Shown piece by piece: positions 59,042 through 64,000 of a stretch of 64,000 nt of DNA. This DNA comes from Microbacteriaceae bacterium VKM Ac-2854 (GTDB lineage: Bacteria; Actinomycetota; Actinomycetes; Actinomycetales; Microbacteriaceae), in contig JABMLH010000002.1 of NCBI GenBank assembly GCA_013205085.1, positions 499,425-563,424 on the forward strand, written 5' to 3'. Each line of letters starts with the position of its first letter. Position 1 is the stretch's first letter. Made by a program: the position numbers and the translations under genes. Under the pieces are notes generated by a model. That model searched no databases. It was not told the origin of the DNA and saw only the letters and a list, made by a program, of their open reading frames with translations.

Positions 59042-60247
59042 GTGAGCAGCTACCGCGACCTTCTGAAGACGCCCGGAGTCGGGCGGATCATCGCGGCGCA
59101 GCTGACGGCGCGGTTCCCGTTCGGGATGCTCTCGCTCGCGTTCCTGCTGCACGTCGAGCGGGTGCACGACTCCTACGGCGCAGCCGGCCTGGTGCTCGGC
59201 GCGATGTCGATCGGGCAGGCCATCGCCGGCCCGCTGACCAGCCGGCTGATGGGCCGGCTCGGCATGCGCCGGGTGCTCACGATCACGCTGATCATCTGCG
59301 CGATCGCGATCATCGCGATGGCCGTGCTGCCGCTGGAGATCTGGCAGTTCGTGATCATCGGATTCATCGCCGGCCTGAGCATGCCGCCGGTGCAACCCGC
59401 CGTGCGCACGATCTACCCGAAGATGGTCACCAGCTCGCAGCTGACGCCGTTGTTCTCGCTGGACGCGTCCGCCCAGGAGATCATCTGGGTTCTCGGCCCC
59501 GTGATCACCACCTTCGTCTCGATCCAGATCTCCACCGTCGCGGGCATCCTGCTCGCCGCGCTCTTCCTCGTCGGCGGCGGCATCTGGTTCATCGCCTCGC
59601 CCGAGGTCGGCCGGGTGCGCATCCCCCGCTCCAAGCGCAAGCTCGGGGTCGTGCTGACCAAGCCGCCGGTGCTGCTGGCGACGGTGGTCGGCTTCCTGCT
59701 CGTGGGTGCGTGTGCCGCCGTCGAGGCGGGCGTCGTCGCGATCTTCGGCCACGGCGGGCCCGAATCCGGCTACGTGCTCGCCGTCTTCGCGGTCGGCTCG
59801 CTCGTGGGCGGGCTGACCCTCGGCCACATCCCGATCGGCCCGTGGGCCACGGCGCGGCGGATGTTCATCGTCACCGTCGGCATGGCGCTCGCGGTGATCT
59901 CGACCAACTTCTGGTGGCTGCTCGCCACCCTGTTCATCGCCGGCGTCGGCATCGCCCCCGCCCTGGCCGCCCTGTTCACGATCGTGGCGGCGAGCGTGAA
60001 ATTCTCCGACACCGCTGAGGCCTACGGCTGGGTCGGTACCGGGCAGCTGATCGGCGCCGCCCTCGGCTCGGCGATCGCCGGGGTGCAGATCGACCAGAAC
60101 GGCCCCTCGGCGGCGATCGTGGTGGCCGCGATCTTCGCCGCCGTCGGCTTCGTGGTGCCGGCCCTCGGCCGGCGCTGGCACCCGGATCTGCGCGGCCGCG
60201 ACGCCTCGCCGCTCCCGGATACCGAACCGGTGAACGTGCCGAGCTGA
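59042..60247 (+). CDS. MFS transporter
   Basis: A 401-residue, 12-helix major facilitator, of the YbfB or drug-efflux kind. The family loop motif appears as SRLMGRLGMRRVL. Membrane runs such as ITLIICAIAIIAMAVLPLEI and FVIIGFIAGLSMPP are clear. The first residues MSSYRDLLKTPGVGRIIAAQ are typical of a cytoplasmic start. The GTG is six bases after a TAAGCT box and lacks a ribosome-binding site. The substrate is unknown. It starts 48 bases from the toxin gene, in the opposite direction. Confidence 0.9.
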   Translation: MSSYRDLLKTPGVGRIIAAQLTARFPFGMLSLAFLLHVERVHDSYGAAGLVLGAMSIGQAIAGPLTSRLMGRLGMRRVLTITLIICAIAIIAMAVLPLEIWQFVIIGFIAGLSMPPVQPAVRTIYPKMVTSSQLTPLFSLDASAQEIIWVLGPVITTFVSIQISTVAGILLAALFLVGGGIWFIASPEVGRVRIPRSKRKLGVVLTKPPVLLATVVGFLLVGACAAVEAGVVAIFGHGGPESGYVLAVFAVGSLVGGLTLGHIPIGPWATARRMFIVTVGMALAVISTNFWWLLATLFIAGVGIAPALAALFTIVAASVKFSDTAEAYGWVGTGQLIGAALGSAIAGVQIDQNGPSAAIVVAAIFAAVGFVVPALGRRWHPDLRGRDASPLPDTEPVNVPS

Positions 60248-60253
60248 GCCCGC

Positions 60254-60679
60254 TCATCCGGTGATCGCCCGCAGCCGCTGCAGTGCCGCTCGCACCTCCA
60301 GCGCGCAGCACGCGACGTCGTCCCAGCCGTACACGGCAATCACCCGCTCGGCGAGACCGGCCATCACGCGGACTTGCCGCTGCGCATCCGCCCGCGTGCG
60401 CAGCAGATTGTGCGGCCGGAGGTAGAGCTCGAGCAACCAGAGCACGTCGATCGGCACCAGCACCCGCCCGACCGCGCCGACAGGATCGAACTCGAGCTCG
60501 AGGGCGAGGGCGGTGAGTTGCGACGCGACCATCACGCGCGAACCCTCCCGCTCCACGAAGTCGATGAAGTGCCGACGCACGCGCAGCGTGCGCGCGGTCT
60601 GGGCCGACCCGAGGTCGGCCAGGAGCCGGGCGAAGTGGTTGTCGATCATGAGTTGTGCCGTGGGAGTCATCGTTTCCAT
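60254..60679 (-). CDS. Hypothetical protein, all-helical
   Basis: A 141-residue protein I do not recognise. It is predicted helical, with no membrane segment or signal. Residues 10-45 (LMIDNHFARLLADLGSAQTA, then RTLRVRRHFIDFVERE) faintly recall the N-terminal SAM-like domain of tyrosine recombinases, but no catalytic domain follows. The ATG at 60679 follows an -10-like GAGGCT by six bases; an ATG three codons later is an alternative. It is convergent with the MFS gene, seven bases away, and divergent from another unknown gene. Confidence 0.6.
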   Translation of the reverse strand: METMTPTAQLMIDNHFARLLADLGSAQTARTLRVRRHFIDFVEREGSRVMVASQLTALALELEFDPVGAVGRVLVPIDVLWLLELYLRPHNLLRTRADAQRQVRVMAGLAERVIAVYGWDDVACCALEVRAALQRLRAITG

Positions 60680-60685
60680 GTCGGC

Positions 60686-60691
60686 AGCCTC
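60686..60691 (-). promoter_or_regulatory. Possible leaderless -10 box
   Basis: GAGGCT on the minus strand, six bases before the ATG of the hypothetical gene at 60254-60679. Confidence 0.3.
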
Positions 60692-60789
60692 GCATCGACC
60701 ACCGACACTGAACGCCCCCGTTCGGGGGTCGAGGGCTCGATCGGCAGGATTCCCACCGAAACCCCCTGGAATGCCGACGCGCACGGCCC

Positions 60790-60795
60790 TATGCT
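60790..60795 (+). promoter_or_regulatory. Probable -10 box of the gene at 60837
   Basis: TATGCT lies 41 bases before the ATG, leaving a leader that includes the ribosome-binding site AAGGGAG. Confidence 0.4.
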
Positions 60796-60836
60796 CGGGC
60801 TTCCACGCAGAGCATCACCGAGCGCAAGGGAGCGCG

Positions 60837-61385
60837 ATGACGCTGCACGACGAGGCATTGGAACTGGTCCGAGCCCACCATCTCGCCGCGGTCACTCCGG
60901 CCGAGGCCCCCTGGGAGCACCCGGACACACCCGAGTGGTGCGCCGAGCTCGCCGCGGCTCTCTGGCAGAGCTCGTACCGCCCGTACCCCGCCTACTTCCA
61001 ACTCGACGCGCCGAGCCTGCCCTGGCGGGGCCCGACCCTCGTGCGACTGCACCACGTCGGCTTCGGCTGGCAGCTGACGGCCCACGCTGAGACGGCGATC
61101 GGCTCCGCCTCCGCGACCGTCGTGCTGCTCGAATCCGGCTCGCTGTGGCGCGGACTCGGCACGGCGCAACGCCCGCCGCAGCACGCGTGGAACCATCCGG
61201 AGCGCGACCTCGTCGAGGGCCTGCTGCCCACGCACGACGTGTACATCACGATGCAACGGCTCCGGCACGTCGCGCACGGCCAGGACGCCGACTACCGCAC
61301 TCTGTTCGGTGTCGCGGGCCTCGCGGCCCTGATCGAGGACGCTGTCGACGTCGGCCCGCACGGCGAACTCGGCTGGCAGCTCTAA
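60837..61385 (+). CDS. Hypothetical protein
   Basis: A 182-residue soluble protein that I do not recognise. It is rich in Trp and His (WEHPDTPEWCAELAAALWQS, HHVGFGWQLTAHAE, RLRHVAHGQDADYRTL). Its mixed helix and strand content gives no clear domain. AAGGGAG lies five bases before the ATG, so it is expressed in the conventional way, unlike many neighbours. It is followed after 29 bases by the aldo/keto reductase gene with its own -10-like box. Confidence 0.7.
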   Translation: MTLHDEALELVRAHHLAAVTPAEAPWEHPDTPEWCAELAAALWQSSYRPYPAYFQLDAPSLPWRGPTLVRLHHVGFGWQLTAHAETAIGSASATVVLLESGSLWRGLGTAQRPPQHAWNHPERDLVEGLLPTHDVYITMQRLRHVAHGQDADYRTLFGVAGLAALIEDAVDVGPHGELGWQL

Positions 61386-61402
61386 GAGGAGTCGTCGCAG
61401 GG

Positions 61403-61408
61403 CAGGAT
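61403..61408 (+). promoter_or_regulatory. Possible leaderless -10 box of the aldo/keto reductase gene
   Basis: CAGGAT, six bases before the ATG. Confidence 0.4.
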
Positions 61409-61414
61409 GGGGGC

Positions 61415-62236
61415 ATGACTCCCGCCCCGCTGCTGCCCATGAACGACGGCCACACCATCCCGCAACTCGGACTCGGGGTCTACAAGATCCCGGATGCCCA
61501 GGCTGCGGAATGCGTCCGCGTCGCGCTCGACGCGGGCTACCGGCACATCGACACCGCCGCCCTCTACGGCAACGAGAAGGACGTCGGCGACGGCATCCGC
61601 GCGAGCGGGCTTCCCCGCGAGGACGTCTTCGTCACGACGAAGGTGTGGAACGACGACCACGGCTTCGACGAGACCCTGCGCGCCTTCGACCGCAGCCTCG
61701 GCCTGCTCGGGCTCGACGACGTGGACCTGTATCTGGTGCACTGGCCGGTCCCGTCGCTCGATCGCTACGTCGATACTTACCGCGCGCTCGAACGCATCCG
61801 CTCGGAGGGCCGTGCGCGCTCGATCGGCGTCTCGAACTTCGCCGCCCCGCACCTGGAGCGGCTGTTGCAGGAGACCGACGTGGTGCCGGTGTTGAACCAG
61901 GTGGAGCTGCATCCCCGCCTCCCCCAACGGGAGCTGCGGCAGTTCGACGCGGCCCACGACATCCTGACCGAGGCGTGGTCGCCCCTGGCCCGCGGTCGGC
62001 TGCTGGAGGATCCCGTGCTCGCCGCCATCGCGCACAAGCACGGAGTCGCGCCCGCCCAGGTGGTCATCCGCTGGCACCTGCAGCTCGGGACCGTGGTGAT
62101 CCCGAAGTCGGTGACGCCCGAACGGATCCGCGCGAACATCGACGTGTTCGGCTTCGAACTCGACGACACCGACCTTTCGGCCATCGCCGCGCTCGAAACC
62201 GGCGGACGGACCGGCCGCGACCCCTCGCTGGACTGA
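61415..62236 (+). CDS. Aldo/keto reductase
   Basis: A 273-residue NADPH-dependent TIM-barrel oxidoreductase of the AKR5 type (2,5-diketo-gluconate reductase-like). The catalytic tetrad is visible: Asp and Tyr in GYRHIDTAALYGNE, Lys in VFVTTKVWND, and His in DLYLVHWPV. The NADP-binding end has VIPKSVTPERIRANIDVF. The start MTPAPLLPMNDGHTIPQLGLG matches the family. The physiological aldehyde or ketone substrate is unknown. Confidence 0.95.
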   Translation: MTPAPLLPMNDGHTIPQLGLGVYKIPDAQAAECVRVALDAGYRHIDTAALYGNEKDVGDGIRASGLPREDVFVTTKVWNDDHGFDETLRAFDRSLGLLGLDDVDLYLVHWPVPSLDRYVDTYRALERIRSEGRARSIGVSNFAAPHLERLLQETDVVPVLNQVELHPRLPQRELRQFDAAHDILTEAWSPLARGRLLEDPVLAAIAHKHGVAPAQVVIRWHLQLGTVVIPKSVTPERIRANIDVFGFELDDTDLSAIAALETGGRTGRDPSLD

Positions 62237-62254
62237 CTCTCGGTGTACTGACCC

Positions 62255-63265
62255 CTAGGCGGCCGCCGGGAACGCATCGGCGACCGCCTGCGGGGTCGGC
62301 GCGAACGCGCGGCGGAAGTGCCCCGCCACCGCGAGCAGCAGGCCGGCCGCCGCCCAGATCGCCACAACGGCCCAGGACTGCCCGAGGTTGTCGGCGTTCG
62401 GGAAGTAGGAGAGATCGCGCAACAGGGTGAAGCCCGCTCCCGGCGGGAAGAACTGGCCGATCGCGCCCCAACTGCCCGGCAGCGCCTCCATCGGCGTCGT
62501 CGCCGACGAGATCGGATTCGCGAAAAGCAGGAAGACCACCGGGCCGAAGGCGATCCCCGCGCGGCCGATCAGCGACGCGAGACCCACGATGGGCGCCGAG
62601 ATCGCGAGGATCGTCAGACCGATCGCCGCGGCGTTGGCGAGGTAGTCACCCTGCAACGCACCGAACCAGCCCTGCATCACGGCGGCGAGCGCGAAAGCGC
62701 CGATCACGGAGTAGCCGAGGATCGCGGCCACCCGACGCATGGCTCCGACGATCATCAGCGAGACGATGATGCCGCCGAGCATGCCGCCGAGCGTCAGGGG
62801 GAAGGCCGCGGCGGTGAGACCGGCACCCCGCGGATCCGTCGACGCGAGCGGCACCACATCCGTCACCGCGACCGTCGCGCCTGCGGCCTGCGACTGCAAC
62901 GCCGTGGCGACGTTGTTCAACGCCGACGAGACGACCGTGCTCGCCGCCGAGGCCGTGAGCACCTCCGGATCGGCACCCAGCACGATCGCTCCGTACGCCT
63001 CGCGGTGCTCGATCAGGTGCACGGCCGCCGCGCGATCAGCGACCGCGGTGAACTCGAACACGCCGGGCTGCGTGTCGTCGAAGGCCGTCTCGACGGCGGT
63101 GACGGCGGCCTCGGGGCCGACGATCGCGAGCGGCAGCCGCGCGATCGAGCTGGTCACCGCCGGCCAGGCGAAGGCCAGGAGGATCAGGGTGACAACGGCG
63201 GCCAGGCCGAGGCCGAGGCCGAGGCTGCGCCGCCAGGGGCTGAGCGGGGCGACAGAAGTGGACAC
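62255..63265 (-). CDS. Export-type membrane protein (YhgE/Pip or ABC-2 permease-like)
   Basis: A 336-residue protein. One N-terminal membrane segment (LGLGLGLAAVVTLILLAFAW) is followed by an extracellular domain of about 115 residues, then five or six membrane helices (TLGGMLGGIIVSLMIVGAM onward) with a loop ANPISSATTPMEALPGSWG. This plan is that of YhgE/Pip and MmpL-unrelated ABC-2-like exporters. GGAGGT lies five bases before the GTG. It is divergent from a TetR regulator, and two operator-like sites lie between them, so it is probably induced by a compound that the regulator senses. Confidence 0.85.
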   Translation of the reverse strand: MSTSVAPLSPWRRSLGLGLGLAAVVTLILLAFAWPAVTSSIARLPLAIVGPEAAVTAVETAFDDTQPGVFEFTAVADRAAAVHLIEHREAYGAIVLGADPEVLTASAASTVVSSALNNVATALQSQAAGATVAVTDVVPLASTDPRGAGLTAAAFPLTLGGMLGGIIVSLMIVGAMRRVAAILGYSVIGAFALAAVMQGWFGALQGDYLANAAAIGLTILAISAPIVGLASLIGRAGIAFGPVVFLLFANPISSATTPMEALPGSWGAIGQFFPPGAGFTLLRDLSYFPNADNLGQSWAVVAIWAAAGLLLAVAGHFRRAFAPTPQAVADAFPAAA

Positions 63266-63287
63266 GGATGACCTCCGAATTAAAAGC

Positions 63288-63347
63288 GAATGTTCGTTCT
63301 TTTATAGAGTGAGCCACTGCGGTACGCTCTGTCAAGAACGAACGTTC
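63288..63347. promoter_or_regulatory. Divergent promoter region with two TetR-type operators
   Basis: GAACGAACGTTC (63336-63347) has perfect arms GAACG and CGTTC with a 2-base spacer; GAATGTTCGTTC (63288-63299) is the same site inverted with one change. Between them the export gene has a consensus -35 TTGACA (63335-63330, minus strand) and CACTCT (63311-63306) 18 bases on. TACGCT (63322-63327) may be the -10 box of the TetR gene. Both promoters would be closed by the regulator. Confidence 0.7.
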
Positions 63348-63389
63348 CTTTTGTAGAAAAGGACCCCCGACCGGCTCCAGGAGGCACCG

Positions 63390-63986
63390 TTGCCCAAGGT
63401 CACCCCCGCGCACCGCGACGCCCGCCGCGCCGAGATCACCGCCGCCGCGCTGCGCTGCTTCGCCGAGAAAGGTTTCCAACGCACCTCGATGGCCGACATC
63501 ATCGCGGAGGCCGGCCTGTCCGCCGGCGCGATCTACGGGCACTTCCCGAGCAAGCAGGACATCGTCCTGTCGGTCGCGGACCGCATCCTCGCCGAGCGCT
63601 CGGCGGGCATCGACGCCGCCGCGCAATCCGCCGCGGTACCCACGCCCGGCCGGGTGCTTCTCGACGCCCTCGGTGGCGTGTCCTCCGAATTGCTCGGCAC
63701 CAGGCTGCTGGTGCAGCTCTGGGGCGAGGCGACGACGGATCCGGGGCTGGCCGAGCTGGTGCAGGGGCTCTTCGCCCGATTGCGACGCGCCTGGGTCGAC
63801 TACCTCCGCGCGTGGGCCGTCTCGGGCGGTCGCCTCGACGACGACGGCGCAACGGCCTGGGCGGAGGAGCGGATGCCGCTCCTGCTCGGGCTCGCCCAGG
63901 GCTTCATCGTGCAGTCGGCGCTGCTGCCGGAGTTCGACGACGAGGCTTACATCCGCGGGGTGGACGCGCTGCTCGCACAGCCGTAA
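63390..63986 (+). CDS. TetR-family transcriptional regulator
   Basis: A 198-residue repressor. The N-terminal helix-turn-helix (about residues 10-55) reads ITAAALRCFAEKGFQRTSMA and IIAEAGLSAGAIYGHFPSKQ. The C-terminal ligand domain is helical and not recognisable to a ligand class. The start is a TTG with the strong site CAGGAGG five bases upstream. It is divergent from the export-type membrane gene and almost surely controls it and itself through the sites at 63288-63347. Confidence 0.93.
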   Translation: MPKVTPAHRDARRAEITAAALRCFAEKGFQRTSMADIIAEAGLSAGAIYGHFPSKQDIVLSVADRILAERSAGIDAAAQSAAVPTPGRVLLDALGGVSSELLGTRLLVQLWGEATTDPGLAELVQGLFARLRRAWVDYLRAWAVSGGRLDDDGATAWAEERMPLLLGLAQGFIVQSALLPEFDDEAYIRGVDALLAQP

Positions 63987-64000
63987 CGGACAGCCGTCGG

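Noticed and set aside
60254-60679. Remnant of a tyrosine recombinase
   Set aside because: Only a faint resemblance to the N-terminal domain; no catalytic Arg-His-Arg-Tyr region or attachment site is present.

Overview
The window is high-GC DNA from an actinobacterium, most likely a member of the Microbacteriaceae; I cannot name the genus. The evidence is the conserved cluster rsmI / pmt, metG, tatD, rsmA, ispE, glmU, prs, rplY, pth, the many GTG and TTG starts, and a recurring promoter form in which a TANNNT -10 box lies only 6-7 bases before the start codon, implying leaderless mRNAs. About 58 genes and one tRNA (Gln, TTG) are supported. There is no rRNA, transposase, prophage or CRISPR array.

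Layout. 1-3.2 kb: end of an exported-protein gene, a Gfo/Idh/MocA dehydrogenase, and pth-rplY. 3.2-12.5 kb: gnd, a GH13 alpha-glucosidase with a three-gene sugar ABC importer and a divergent ROK regulator, and an APC-like membrane protein; this block separates rplY-pth from prs-glmU, which are adjacent in many actinobacteria. 12.5-28.9 kb: prs, glmU, tRNA-Gln, a MarR regulator, an ABC-F protein, a sulfite-oxidase-like molybdoenzyme, ispE, rsmA, tatD, metG, rsmI and pmt, with two Tat-exported proteins set among them. 28.9-40.5 kb: a YeiH-type transporter, a Gdx/SugE guanidinium exporter under a guanidine-III riboswitch, metY with a CoA-binding protein, two DUF4352-like membrane-anchored proteins, a 1072-residue SARP/STAND regulator, a DrrAB-type ABC exporter and another Tat-exported protein. 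40.6-48.5 kb: rtcB preceded by a 33-codon gene, sdaA, a rhodanese sulfurtransferase, a DUF255 thioredoxin-fold protein, and an MFS/GntR pair. 48.8-52.5 kb: a translationally coupled operon of cysteine synthase, an FMN monooxygenase and an unusual aromatic-amino-acid-lyase homologue lacking key catalytic residues. 52.6-64 kb: a winged-helix regulator with two related membrane proteins (one frameshifted) behind a striking 46-bp operator, hrpA, a toxin-antitoxin pair, an MFS transporter, two unknown genes, an aldo/keto reductase, and an export-type membrane protein with its divergent TetR regulator.

The most unusual property of the window is its intergenic DNA. At least four sequence families of long, nearly perfect inverted repeats (arms about 15-34 bases) recur at unlinked sites: A (GTTGTCACTT), B (GCGAAAAGTTGCAG), C (CGAGATGCC) and D (CTGCGAGGGACCC). 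Several one-off palindromes of the same design also occur. Many sit between convergent genes, where they could act as bidirectional terminators, but some lie between divergent promoters, some are tandemly amplified (70-bp unit x3), and arms of the same family differ by paired, compensatory changes. A separate 126-bp tandem repeat (x3) with an internal hairpin follows ispE.

Coordinates, motifs and promoter boxes were read by eye. Functions rest on recognised motifs and neighbours, not on database searches.
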